Shown: one piece after another, positions 53,084-61,953 of the stretch | Position numbering within the stretch: position 1 is the stretch's first letter | Layout of the letters: every line of letters starts with the position of its first letter | Assembly (NCBI RefSeq): GCF_004342845.1 | Contig: NZ_SLXB01000018.1 | Span: 1 to 64,000, forward strand | Direction of reading: 5' to 3' | From: Prevotella heparinolytica | GTDB taxonomy: Bacteria; Bacteroidota; Bacteroidia; Bacteroidales; Bacteroidaceae | DNA: 64,000 bases | Position numbers and translations under genes: made by a program | The notes under the pieces: generated by a model | Told to the model about the DNA's origin: nothing | Database searches by the model: none | Seen by the model: the letters and a program-made list of their open reading frames with translations, nothing else

Positions 53084-53920
53084 TTATTTTTCTTTTACTA
53101 TTTTCACATTGGTAAGCATTTCGAGCAGGGTGATGGCGTTGTGTAGAGACACGCGCGCTTCGGCGTATGTGGTTACGGCTCCCGATCGGCGGGCACGTTC
53201 CAAAGAAAGCGTGATGATGTCTATCTTTCCTTGCACGAAGTTGTTTTCCGAAATCTTCATCTGCGCATTGTACAAAGCGGCGTTCTCGGCCTTGGCCTTG
53301 ATGGTGGCCAACTGTGCGGTGACGCTGTTGTAGGCATCCATTACCTTCAGCCTCCGTTCTTCCATCACTTGCTCCTGTGCATATTTCAATTGTTCGATGT
53401 TGTATCGGTAATTTTTCAGTTTGAGGGGACGGTTGATGAGGTCGCCCAAGCCGACGCTGATGCTGGCACCCACATTGAAAGTGCTGCGCGTCCCCGTCGA
53501 GGTGGCTTGATACCAATCCACATACGTGTCGCTGTTTTGATTCAAGGTGTTGAATCGCCCGTATGAGTAGTTTCCGTTCAGGCGGATATAGTTCCACCAG
53601 TTTCTTTTTTCCAAGCGAAGTGCATTTTCTTGCTGTGCCACTTGCGACTGCGCGCTCTTCACCATCGCGTTTTCCAATACCGCATCCAGAAATACGGAAA
53701 GAGGAGGAAGTTCCATCGAGTTGATTTCTTCCGGCACGTCTTGGTCAATGCGTCCGAGGGTGTTTGCTTCCAAAGCGGCATCACCTTCTTTCAATGCTTG
53801 CAGAATTTTGATGCGGTCTTCGCGCGACATCTCTTGCGCGGCACTTTCGGAGGGAAAGAGGAGCAATGCAAAAAGAGTTATGCTGCAAAGGGCAAACGGA
53901 ATATATCTGTTTCGTTTCAT
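53084..53920 (-). CDS. short TolC-family outer-membrane protein
   Basis: 278 aa with a signal peptide (MKRNRYIPFALCSITLFALL to ESAAQ). Two long helical stretches, PPLSVFLDAVLENAMVKSAQ and YNIEQLKYAQEQVMEERRLK, and a beta region (NWWNYIRLNGNYSYGRF) are TolC-like. Full TolC proteins are above 400 aa with two such repeats, so this one has about one repeat and may assemble from more protomers or act as an adaptor. It overlaps the sugar-transferase gene by 4 nt. Confidence 0.78.
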   Translation of the reverse strand: MKRNRYIPFALCSITLFALLLFPSESAAQEMSREDRIKILQALKEGDAALEANTLGRIDQDVPEEINSMELPPLSVFLDAVLENAMVKSAQSQVAQQENALRLEKRNWWNYIRLNGNYSYGRFNTLNQNSDTYVDWYQATSTGTRSTFNVGASISVGLGDLINRPLKLKNYRYNIEQLKYAQEQVMEERRLKVMDAYNSVTAQLATIKAKAENAALYNAQMKISENNFVQGKIDIITLSLERARRSGAVTTYAEARVSLHNAITLLEMLTNVKIVKEK

Positions 53921-55083
53921 ACGTTTTCTTTTTGAATAAATGCCGTAAAAGTTTTTAAAAGTATCTTCATATCCAATGCAAAGGAGAATTCTTTTGCATA
54001 TTTGATGTCCAGTTGTTTGCGCTCGTCGGCAGACATGCGACCGGAATCACCGCGTTTTTCTACCTGCCAAAGTCCTGTCAGCCCGGCGGGACCCATGAAG
54101 CGGTCGATGGCGTCGTCACTGGTCAGCAGTTCGGCTTCGTAGAGGGGGAGGGGGCGGTTGCCTATGATGCTCATGTCTCCCTTCAGCACATTGATGAGCT
54201 GTGGAAGTTCGTCGATGCTGTATTTACGGATGATGCGACCTACACGTGTGACGCGCGGATCGTTTTCTATCTTGACAAAGGCGTTCTTTTTTTTCTTCTC
54301 TTTCTGTTTGAGGAAGTCCTGTTCTGCCAGGACGAAGTCGTCGGAGATGATTAAGTCATCGGAAATGGGAATGTCGGTATCGTCGCCGATGAGGTCTTTC
54401 GCCTCTCCGGCCGACGGTTGTTCCGGTTCTTCGGATTGGTATTGGTTGAGGCTGCTCAACTCTCTCAGGCGTTTGTCGGCATCGGTGTACATGGAGCGGA
54501 ACTTCAGAAAGCCGAAGATGTTGTAGTTGGTGCCTACGCGCTTTGACTTGTAGATGACGTTGCCTTTACTCTCCAGACGGATGGCAAGGGCTGTGATAAT
54601 CAGTAGGGGGGAGAGCACAATAAGGGCTAAACTTGCAAAAAACAGGTCGAAAAGTCGCTTCCATAACGGAAGGTGAAAGATGTCGTCCCGGCTTCGGCTC
54701 TCTTTGAATTCTTGCAGTTTATTGGCCTCGCGTTTCTTGAGGTAGTCGCACATCTGCCGGATACTTTCTTCGGACGTTTCAGGTGGAAGAGTGTTTTGCA
54801 CCCCGGCTTTGATGTAAAGCGGGCGTTCTTCGGGGGTTATCTTGTCGGTAACCAATGTGATGTATACTCTTGGAAAGCGTTGGTGAAGACGGGTGATGGC
54901 GGGAGCGTCTGCTTCTGCCGAAGTTTTCTCATAAAGGATAGTCGTGCTGTATCGTTCGCGGATGCCATCGAGAATTTTTGGAGCTTTGGCAGCCTCGGAT
55001 ACAACGATGAACATGCCATTGGTCATTTGTTGCAAATGATCGATGGTAGTGCGATTCTTACCTATATAGATGTAATAGAACAT
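53917..55083 (-). CDS. initiating sugar transferase with N-terminal receiver-like domain
   Basis: 388 aa. Residues about 125-388 are a bacterial sugar transferase (PF02397): membrane re-entrant helix LWKRLFDLFFASLALIVLSP, KRVGTNYNIFGFLKFRSM, and catalytic KYSIDELPQLINVLKGDMS. It attaches the first sugar-phosphate to undecaprenyl phosphate. An acidic, Ser-rich insertion of about 65 residues (YQSEEPEQPSAGEAKD) lies before the catalytic motif. The N-terminal 120 residues look like a response-regulator receiver fold (TSEESIRQMCDYLKK at its last helix) without the phosphate-accepting Asp. A free receiver protein is encoded directly upstream. Confidence 0.85.
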   Translation of the reverse strand: MFYYIYIGKNRTTIDHLQQMTNGMFIVVSEAAKAPKILDGIRERYSTTILYEKTSAEADAPAITRLHQRFPRVYITLVTDKITPEERPLYIKAGVQNTLPPETSEESIRQMCDYLKKREANKLQEFKESRSRDDIFHLPLWKRLFDLFFASLALIVLSPLLIITALAIRLESKGNVIYKSKRVGTNYNIFGFLKFRSMYTDADKRLRELSSLNQYQSEEPEQPSAGEAKDLIGDDTDIPISDDLIISDDFVLAEQDFLKQKEKKKKNAFVKIENDPRVTRVGRIIRKYSIDELPQLINVLKGDMSIIGNRPLPLYEAELLTSDDAIDRFMGPAGLTGLWQVEKRGDSGRMSADERKQLDIKYAKEFSFALDMKILLKTFTAFIQKENV

Positions 55084-55103
55084 TCCTTTATGTAATGACT
55101 ATC

Positions 55104-55463
55104 TTAAATGAACTTCTTGATTCTTACTTTCAGCTCCATCGGGTTGAAAGGTTTCAGGATATAATCGGCCGCTCCGTCTTCGAGCAGTTTGATGCGGTTG
55201 CTGCTGCTGTCTTCACTGGAAAGCATGATGACAGGTATCTGTTTGAACAATTCGTTGCTTTTGAGGTAGTGTAGAAATTCGTCCCCGGTCATGTGGGGCA
55301 TGCGGATGTCCGAAATGATCAAAGCAGGTTCGTTGCCTTCGTGCAGCCACTCGATGGCTTTCAAAGGGTCTTCAACATAAGTAAAGTCGTACTCTTTCTC
55401 TAAATATGTCGAAAGTATCTTTCCGATGGTGGCTTTATCGTCTACTAACAATATCTTTTTCAT
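55104..55463 (-). CDS. single-domain response regulator
   Basis: 119 aa CheY-like receiver with no output domain. KILLVDDKATIG gives the acidic pair; Asp52 in LIISDIRMPHMTG is the phosphorylation site; the conserved Ser/Thr and Lys are in IMLSSEDSS and YILKPFNPME. No histidine kinase gene is in the window. It lies 20 bp upstream of the sugar transferase carrying a receiver-like domain, so it may regulate polysaccharide initiation by protein contact. Confidence 0.92.
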   Translation of the reverse strand: MKKILLVDDKATIGKILSTYLEKEYDFTYVEDPLKAIEWLHEGNEPALIISDIRMPHMTGDEFLHYLKSNELFKQIPVIMLSSEDSSSNRIKLLEDGAADYILKPFNPMELKVRIKKFI

Positions 55464-55512
55464 ACTCTTTCTTAATCGTGCGATAGGTTAAACATTGATT
55501 ACATTTTCTTTC

Positions 55513-57843
55513 TTATCTATATACATTGTTTTCGTTGGGGGACAGATACCAGTTTGTATTGACATTACGGTTTCTTGCCCAATCGAGGAACAACGGATAG
55601 TCCCCGGCCGACGGGTTGGAAGTAATGGAAATATTGACTAATTCTTTCGGATAACGGAAATTGGGTACGCAGATAGCCCAAGTGTTGTTCCCTGCCAAAT
55701 CGAGGTTGGTTTCCATGGTCATGCCGGCGGCGGTGGCTTTGTACTTCCAGAATTCATAGAGATGCACTTCCACGCGTTTCTGCATATACTGGTATTGATA
55801 GCAGATGAAGAAGTCCAAGTTGTCTTTGGAGAAGAGCGGAGTCTGCTTGGTTTGGTCGGCCAACTCGATGATGATTTCGTAAGTATAGCTCTTTCTCCCT
55901 TCGGCATGCAGGCCGGCTGTGCTGGCTGTATTGACATGGGTGCCTTGTTCTACCCCGAACACTTGATGCTCGTCGTTGAACAGGGGAATGACGATGTCGT
56001 TGTCTCCGTCTTCCATTTGGGTGGAGGAATTATAAGAGAAAAAACGTTTGCCCGTGCGTGGAGAGGTCAGTGTTTCTTGGAAACGGCGGTCGTCTCCACC
56101 GGTCCGGATGCTTCGGATGGCGGATTTGGGGATGTTGACAATACGCAACCCCGCACCTACGGTATGGCTGGCGCCTGCGGCTGCCAGAGTCACGTCGATT
56201 TGTATGGCTTTTATCGCATTGGTTTGCTTTTCGCGTTTATAAGAGGTCTTCACGTCGAGCACGATGTCGTTGAAGTCGTAGTCGCCCACCATGGGGAAGT
56301 TATCTTCAAAGGCATAGGTGTAGGTGATGGCTTCGTCTGTTGCGGAAGTCCCGCTGCCCGAAGCCGGAGTGTTTCCATTGCCGGTGCATTCGCCGGCGGG
56401 AATATGGATGGGGGCTTCTCCCCATTTGGACAGTGTGCCGTTTGTGTTGAGAAGGTAGCGCAGAAAAGTGTTACGCTTCCATACATCGGTTATTTCGTCT
56501 TTTTGGACTTCATAGTAAATATGCCCGCTCTTGTGTGCGAAACCATTCACGTCGGTCAGTGTGCCTATCTTTATCAGGGCGCTGCCGTTTTGCGGGCCGT
56601 TCGCGGTGATACCGCCCCAATTGACCGTGCCGTTGATGGTGAGCATGGAGTTGCTGCCCATGCTGATTGTTTTTCCCCAGCTCCCGTTCGGGGCGTAGTT
56701 GCCTATGGTTGCAGAGCAGTTGCTGCCCATGGTCAGACTCCCGTAAAAGTCTTGGGAAACGGTGAGGCGGCAACCATTCTCGATGAGGCTGTTGGAGTGG
56801 GAAACCGTCACCAGATTGACTTCACCTTGGTTCACCAGCTTGCAGCCGGCATTGGAAAGTAGCAGCGTGTTTAGTTCTGTTTTTCCACTATTATAGAAGA
56901 GGCCGACTCCGTCTATCTCAATGGTATGGACTTGAATGGAGCCCGCATTATAATTTAACCGACCGCCGGAAGCATTGGATAGGTAGATGTAGCCCGTTCC
57001 GCCGGTTTCACCCGCGATAGAGCCTCCCGGAAAGACGATGAATCGGCTGCTGCCGACAAGAAATAAGGATTTATCTTGGTTTCCGTCCTTCGGAAGAATA
57101 ATCTTGCCGCTACCGGTCACAATCAAATCTATGCCGGATTCTATTTTGGCGATATTGTTCCCGGGGTTCCAAGTGCCGTCGACAATCACGGTGGCCGTTC
57201 CGTCGTTGATTCCGTAAGTGGTTATCTTTCCTTGATAAGTGGTGCCTTTAGGAATCTTATAAACGTCGTTTTTTACGATGACGGTATTTTCTTTCAGCTC
57301 TTTGGCCGTTGTAAGAAGTGTATTGATTTCGGCTTCCGTGCGGTCGGGGGAGTAAGTGGCAATGCCGTTGTTGGCGGCGCGGGTTGCGGCACGGGTGGAC
57401 GGAGATACGCCGAATGATGCCTGCAAGCTTCCGTTCTCGATGGAGCAGAATTTCACTACACTGCGGTTGGCAGCATCGGTGAGGCAGACATATACCGCCG
57501 TCACGTCGATGGGGCAGTCCATCGTTGAAAGGAAGGCCATCTTATTGTTGGCTGTTCCTTCGGCAAGCAGTTGGGCTTTGGAGTTTTCCGTCAAAGGATT
57601 GTCATCGTAAATGCGGAGGGAGTAATCTGTTCCGGCATCCATATTGACGGTTACATTGATTTGGATGGAGCGTGTCATTTTCCAATCCATTTCAGGGTCG
57701 ATGTCTTTTACCGGAAACCGGTCTTGATAAGTAGCTTTTACTTTTTCCGGATTGAAAACATCTTCTTTACAGCCTTGAAAAAGGAATCCTACCACAGCGA
57801 GTAAGATTGAAAATGTATATGTGTATTTCTTTTTCTTTTCCAT
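55513..57843 (-). CDS. LruC-domain lipoprotein
   Basis: 776 aa. Lipoprotein signal ending LFQGC (Cys at about residue 25). The C-terminal region has the LruC hallmark EDNFPMVGDYDFNDIVLDV, an acidic, probably calcium-binding motif, and further beta-rich sequence. The centre (about 200-470) is Gly/Asn/Ser-rich with parallel beta-helix-like repeats (IYLSNASGGRLNYNAGS, TMGSNCSATIG). It is probably surface-exposed and may bind or scaffold the polysaccharide. It lies 49 bp upstream of the response regulator on the same strand, with no terminator between, so it is likely the first gene of the EPS operon. Confidence 0.85.
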   Translation of the reverse strand: MEKKKKYTYTFSILLAVVGFLFQGCKEDVFNPEKVKATYQDRFPVKDIDPEMDWKMTRSIQINVTVNMDAGTDYSLRIYDDNPLTENSKAQLLAEGTANNKMAFLSTMDCPIDVTAVYVCLTDAANRSVVKFCSIENGSLQASFGVSPSTRAATRAANNGIATYSPDRTEAEINTLLTTAKELKENTVIVKNDVYKIPKGTTYQGKITTYGINDGTATVIVDGTWNPGNNIAKIESGIDLIVTGSGKIILPKDGNQDKSLFLVGSSRFIVFPGGSIAGETGGTGYIYLSNASGGRLNYNAGSIQVHTIEIDGVGLFYNSGKTELNTLLLSNAGCKLVNQGEVNLVTVSHSNSLIENGCRLTVSQDFYGSLTMGSNCSATIGNYAPNGSWGKTISMGSNSMLTINGTVNWGGITANGPQNGSALIKIGTLTDVNGFAHKSGHIYYEVQKDEITDVWKRNTFLRYLLNTNGTLSKWGEAPIHIPAGECTGNGNTPASGSGTSATDEAITYTYAFEDNFPMVGDYDFNDIVLDVKTSYKREKQTNAIKAIQIDVTLAAAGASHTVGAGLRIVNIPKSAIRSIRTGGDDRRFQETLTSPRTGKRFFSYNSSTQMEDGDNDIVIPLFNDEHQVFGVEQGTHVNTASTAGLHAEGRKSYTYEIIIELADQTKQTPLFSKDNLDFFICYQYQYMQKRVEVHLYEFWKYKATAAGMTMETNLDLAGNNTWAICVPNFRYPKELVNISITSNPSAGDYPLFLDWARNRNVNTNWYLSPNENNVYR

Positions 57844-58087
57844 GGGTTGCTGTGCTATTTCTTGTTACGAACAAAAATACATTTAATAAAGTTAATATTC
57901 TTATCAATAGGTCACAAATGCTTTCTTGTTAACCTTTTTTAATCGTTCTGTTTGAGTGGATAAATCAAGTTTGTTGCAGGTATGGACAATTATACCGGAT
58001 TTCTTTCATGTCTCTTCTTATTTAAAAAGTTGTTTATTTTAATCTATAATCTTCTTCGGTTTAGGAGCTATTTTACTTTTTGCGAGG

Positions 58088-58095
58088 CAAAGGTA
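58088..58095 (-). promoter_or_regulatory. putative -7 element of the LruC-EPS operon
   Basis: TACCTTTG on the minus strand, 245 bp before the LruC start. No good -33 partner is present. The rest of 57844-58213 is AT-rich and holds no gene. Confidence 0.45.
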
Positions 58096-58213
58096 GGATA
58101 AAATATTCAATTAGTAGTTGTATATTTTGTTTTTTTATGCTATTTCTATGAAAGATTCTTTCAGAAAACTCTTTCGGGGAGTTTGCGTTTTCTTTGCCGT
58201 TTTGTTCTTTCCG

Positions 58214-58345
58214 AAGTGTGGGGATATCTTTCCTAAAGTGTGGGCGCATCTGTCCTGAAATGCAAGCATATACCCTGTAAGGTGTGGGCATATCTGGCTT
58301 GAAGTGTGGGCATGTGCTTCTTAAAGTGCGGGCATAGGTTTTCCA
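58214..58345 (-). repeat. 22-nt tandem array 5
   Basis: Six 22-nt units (starts 58214, 58236, 58258, 58280, 58302, 58324). On the minus strand units begin CACTT, CACCT or CATTT and end ATGCCCA in the best copies. The third unit is the most diverged. It lies between the EPS operon and trpA; its right end overlaps the tail of a possible small ORF (58321-58476). Confidence 0.85.
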
Positions 58346-58476
58346 CGGACTTTTCGCGCAGCCTTGCGTGCCTCGGCCTTGTAGAGCGTGAAAAGCATGC
58401 ACGCTATGATGTGAAAGTTGTAAAATATGTCTGCGGCGTTCTCTCTTTCCGGGGTTATTGCTTGGCGATTTTTCAT
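58321..58476 (-). CDS. possible 51-aa protein downstream of trpA
   Basis: ATG 58476, 29 bp after the trpA stop, opens a frame reading MKNRQAITPERENAADIFYN, then a hydrophobic patch (FHIIACMLFTLY) and a basic end (KAEARKAARKVRG). Codon use looks natural for this genome, but the last codons fall in tandem array 5 and I do not recognise the protein. It may be chance. Confidence 0.35.
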   Translation of the reverse strand: MKNRQAITPERENAADIFYNFHIIACMLFTLYKAEARKAARKVRGKPMPAL

Positions 58477-58505
58477 GTCTGAGGGAGTTGCAGGCCTGGC
58501 CCGCA

Positions 58506-59285
58506 TCATCTTTTCAAATCTTCTTTCAGTTGCGTTATCGCCTTTTCCGCGTCGCCTTCGGCTTCGTTGAGCAGGCTGACGAAACGGCTGCCTATGATGG
58601 CGCCCGAAGCGTTGGTGCAAGCAGAGTCGAAGGTCTGCCTGTTGCTGATGCCGAAGCCCACCATACGCGGATTGCGCAGATGCATGTCTTCTATCTTCTT
58701 GAAATAGGCCTGCTTTCGGGCGTCGAAATCTCGCTGTGCGCCGGTGACGGAGGCGCCGGACACCATGTAGATGAAGCCGTCGGTGTGATTGTCGATTTCC
58801 CTGATGCGGTTTTCGTCGGTTTCGGGGGTGATGAGCATGATGATGCGGATGCCGTGTTTCAGGGCGGTGGCTTTGTAGTCTTTTTCGTAATCGCGGAAAG
58901 GGAGGTCGGGGATGATGACGCCATCGATGCCGCATTCCGCGCATTTCCGGCAGAAAGCCTCGAAGCCGAATTGCATGATGGGGTTGAGGTAGCCCATGAG
59001 GATGAGGGGGATGCGCACGTCACGGCGGATGCCTTGCAATTGCTCGAAGAGGAGGCGCAGAGACATGCCGTTGCGCAAGGCACGGGCGGCTGCGTCTTGA
59101 ATGACAATGCCGTCGGCCATGGGGTCGCTGAAAGGGATGCCGATTTCAATCATGTCCACTCTGTTTTTCTCGAGGGTGCGGATGACGTCGGCAGTGCCGT
59201 CGAGCGTGGGGCAGCCGGCACAGAAATAGATGGAGAGCAGGTTCTTGGGATTTTCCTTAAAGGTTTGATTGATTCGATTCAACAT
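58506..59285 (-). CDS. trpA: tryptophan synthase alpha chain
   Basis: 259 aa. Cleaves indole-3-glycerol phosphate to indole. VDMIEIGIPFSDPMADG holds the catalytic Glu and Asp loop; LMGYLNPIMQFG and GIDGVIIPDLPF are further family blocks, and VGFGISNRQTFD is the phosphate site. It is the last trp gene; trpB is not in the window and probably lies beyond the right end. Confidence 0.95.
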   Translation of the reverse strand: MLNRINQTFKENPKNLLSIYFCAGCPTLDGTADVIRTLEKNRVDMIEIGIPFSDPMADGIVIQDAAARALRNGMSLRLLFEQLQGIRRDVRIPLILMGYLNPIMQFGFEAFCRKCAECGIDGVIIPDLPFRDYEKDYKATALKHGIRIIMLITPETDENRIREIDNHTDGFIYMVSGASVTGAQRDFDARKQAYFKKIEDMHLRNPRMVGFGISNRQTFDSACTNASGAIIGSRFVSLLNEAEGDAEKAITQLKEDLKR

Positions 59286-59395
59286 AATGCCTTGATATTT
59301 GACGTTCTACAATAGATCTATTTATCCTTTCACTTTCGGCTTCCGGTTCCGGGATTTGCCTTTGCCGTTTCGTCGGAAGCATGCGAAGCCGGTTT

Positions 59396-60007
59396 CTAAA
59401 ACAGCTTCTTCAGAAACCGCTCGATGCGCTCCGTGTCCTTGATGCCGGGTGAGGTCTCGAAACGGCTGTTGATGTCGATGCCTGCAAAGCGCGGATGGCG
59501 GAACTTCCTGATGGCCTCCGCACTGTATGGATTGATGCCCCCGCCGAGCAGGAAATCGGTAGAACCGTTGTAGCACAGCAGGAGATTCCAGTCGAACAGG
59601 TTGCCCGAACCGCCGTGTTGCGGACTCTTGGTGTCGAACAGATAGTAGTCGCACAGGCCGTCGTAGGCTGAAACGTCCCGCAGGTCTTTAGGTTGGGCAA
59701 CGGGGAAGGCCTTGATAAGGTGCAGTCCGCAGCGACGCAGCGAACGGCAGTATGCGGGCGATTCCTTGCCGTGCAGCTGAATGTAGTTCAACCCGAAACG
59801 GTCGGCATACATGAGGATGTTCTCTTTGCTTTCATCCACGAATATCCCCATGCGTCGGGCGGCTACGGGCAGGTATTCGGGCATCTGGCACAAGCAACGG
59901 GGAGACTTGGGATAGAAGATAAAGCCCATCATGTCCACGCCCAGTTGTTCTACTTTGCGGATGTTGCGGGCTTCCGTCATTCCGCATACTTTCACGATTT
60001 TCTTCAT
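59396..60007 (-). CDS. trpF: phosphoribosylanthranilate isomerase
   Basis: 203 aa TIM-barrel enzyme. KVCGMTEARNIRKV carries the catalytic Cys; IQLHGKESPAYC and LGGGINPYSAEA are the phosphate-binding strands. ATG 60007 overlaps the trpC stop (60004) by 4 nt. The 110-bp gap to trpA shows no terminator. Confidence 0.95.
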   Translation of the reverse strand: MKKIVKVCGMTEARNIRKVEQLGVDMMGFIFYPKSPRCLCQMPEYLPVAARRMGIFVDESKENILMYADRFGLNYIQLHGKESPAYCRSLRRCGLHLIKAFPVAQPKDLRDVSAYDGLCDYYLFDTKSPQHGGSGNLFDWNLLLCYNGSTDFLLGGGINPYSAEAIRKFRHPRFAGIDINSRFETSPGIKDTERIERFLKKLF

Positions 60008-60840
60008 AGGGCGGAGAGGGTTTCAATCATATCTTTCAGTGTGTCGCCCGGAGCATCGGTCTTCATGAAGGTCTCGCCGATGAGAAAGCCCCGGAAACCG
60101 GTTGCACGCAGGCGGGCGATGGTTTCGGGATGCGAAATGCCGCTTTCGGAAACAAGCAGGGGCGTGCCCGTACCTTCTGCGGCTTGCCGGAGCTGTTCTG
60201 CTATCCGGAAAGAGTTTTGCACGTCGGTGACGAAAGTGCCGAGGTGGCGGTTGTTTATCCCGATCATGTCCACATCCTTGTTTATGAGGGCTGTTTCTGC
60301 GGGGCTGTGAATCTCGAACAGCACCTCCAAACCGAGTGCGTGCGCTTGGGCGGTGAGTGTGCTGCTTTGCTCCGGAGTGAGGCAGGCTGCAATGAGCAGC
60401 ACGGCATCGGCTCCGACGATGCGGGCTTGCAAAAGCTGGTACTCGTCGATGATGAAGTCCTTGCGCAGGATGGGGATGTCTACGAGTGGACGGGCTGTGC
60501 GGATGTCGCGCAGGGAGCCGCCGAAGAATTTCTCATCCGTCAGAATGGAGAGTGCGGCGGCTCCGGCGGCTTCGTAGGCCGCAGGGACGACCTCTGCCCG
60601 GGCAGTTTCGTTTATCCAGCCTTTGGAGGGAGAACGCCGTTTGAACTCGGAGATGAGGCCTGTGGGCGATGCCGACAACGCGTGCTTCATGCTGCGGCGG
60701 GGAGTCGGCTCTTCTTGCATCAGAAACTCTACCTGCGCGCGCATATGTTCCGGCGAGATGGCCTGCTTTTGCTGCTCTATCTCCATCTTCTTGTGGGCGA
60801 TGATGGCCGATAGGATGTCATACTCTTTCTTGTTTGTCAT
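60004..60840 (-). CDS. trpC: indole-3-glycerol phosphate synthase
   Basis: 278 aa. Catalytic Lys in ISEFKRRSPSKGWIN; further blocks ILRKDFIIDEYQL, IGINNRHLGTF and LVSESGISHPE. It closes the indole ring on CdRP, the product of TrpF, and lies between trpD and trpF as expected. Confidence 0.95.
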   Translation of the reverse strand: MTNKKEYDILSAIIAHKKMEIEQQKQAISPEHMRAQVEFLMQEEPTPRRSMKHALSASPTGLISEFKRRSPSKGWINETARAEVVPAAYEAAGAAALSILTDEKFFGGSLRDIRTARPLVDIPILRKDFIIDEYQLLQARIVGADAVLLIAACLTPEQSSTLTAQAHALGLEVLFEIHSPAETALINKDVDMIGINNRHLGTFVTDVQNSFRIAEQLRQAAEGTGTPLLVSESGISHPETIARLRATGFRGFLIGETFMKTDAPGDTLKDMIETLSAL

Positions 60841-60916
60841 TTTATTTGTTACGGAGTATTGGTTTTGAATGTTGTTTGTAGAAGATTTTATTGCGCCTGA
60901 AGATTAAAGCCATACT

Positions 60917-61909
60917 TCAATTAATTTCTATGAACTTCTTCAGCGTCCTCAACGCACTTCCGCTTTCCAACGAGCGGCGCGCGATGTCGATGCACTCTTC
61001 TATCTCCTTCTGCGGTTCCATAACCTGGATGGCAAAGGCGGCGTTGACGACGACGCATTGCGTTTGGGCGGCGGTGGCCTCTCCTTTGAGGATATTGTCG
61101 AAGATGCGGGCGGCATCTTCCTTGCATGCGCCTCCGAACAGTTCTTCGGGACGGGCGGCATTGAATCCGAGGGCTTGCGGACGATAGATGCGCTCGTAGT
61201 TGCGGGTCATCACTTTGAACTCGTCGGTCAGGGAAATCTCGTCGTAGCTGTCGAGGCTGTTGACCACGGCAAAGTCGATGCCCAGTTTATAGAACACGTT
61301 GGTGTAGAGGCGCATTTGCGCAAGGTCGGCAACACCGAGCAACTGGTAGGCCGGCCGGCAGGGATTCACCAACGGTCCGAGCAGGTTGAACAGCGTGCGT
61401 ACGCCCAATGCCTTGCGCACGGGGCCTACCGACTTCATGGCGGGGTTGAAAAGCTGTGCATGCAGGTAGGCGATGTTGCACTCCTCCATGCTGCGTTTCA
61501 GTCTGTCGGGGTCGTTGCTGAAGCGCACTCCGTGCTGCTCGATGACATTGCTGGCTCCGCTCACGGAGGTGGCTCCGTAGTTGCCGTGCTTGGCCACTTT
61601 GTAGCCGGCTCCGGCAACGACGAAGCAAGCACAGGTGGAGATGTTGAACGTATTCTTCCCGTCGCCGCCCGTACCTACGATGTCGATGGGGCGATAGGGT
61701 GCGAAGTCTATCGGAATGCGCGTCTGCATCAGTGCTTCGCGGAAGCCGATAAGTTCGTCTACCGTGATGCCGCGCATTTGGAAGGCTGTCAGCAGCGCAG
61801 CTATCTGTGCTTCGGGATACATCTCCTTGGTGATGTTGAGGAGGATTTGTTTGGTCTCTTCCGAGCTGAGCTCTTCGTGATTGAAGAGGCGGGATAATAT
61901 GGCTTTCAT
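60917..61909 (-). CDS. trpD: anthranilate phosphoribosyltransferase
   Basis: 330 aa. PRPP-binding DIVGTGGDGKNTFNIST; anthranilate-side KHGNYGATSVSGASNVIE and FNPAMKSVGPVRKALG. Usual length. It is separated from trpG by 44 bp. Confidence 0.95.
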   Translation of the reverse strand: MKAILSRLFNHEELSSEETKQILLNITKEMYPEAQIAALLTAFQMRGITVDELIGFREALMQTRIPIDFAPYRPIDIVGTGGDGKNTFNISTCACFVVAGAGYKVAKHGNYGATSVSGASNVIEQHGVRFSNDPDRLKRSMEECNIAYLHAQLFNPAMKSVGPVRKALGVRTLFNLLGPLVNPCRPAYQLLGVADLAQMRLYTNVFYKLGIDFAVVNSLDSYDEISLTDEFKVMTRNYERIYRPQALGFNAARPEELFGGACKEDAARIFDNILKGEATAAQTQCVVVNAAFAIQVMEPQKEIEECIDIARRSLESGSALRTLKKFIEIN

Positions 61910-61953
61910 ATTTCTTTTATTTACTTACATTGTGCTTATACCTCTCATTTCGT

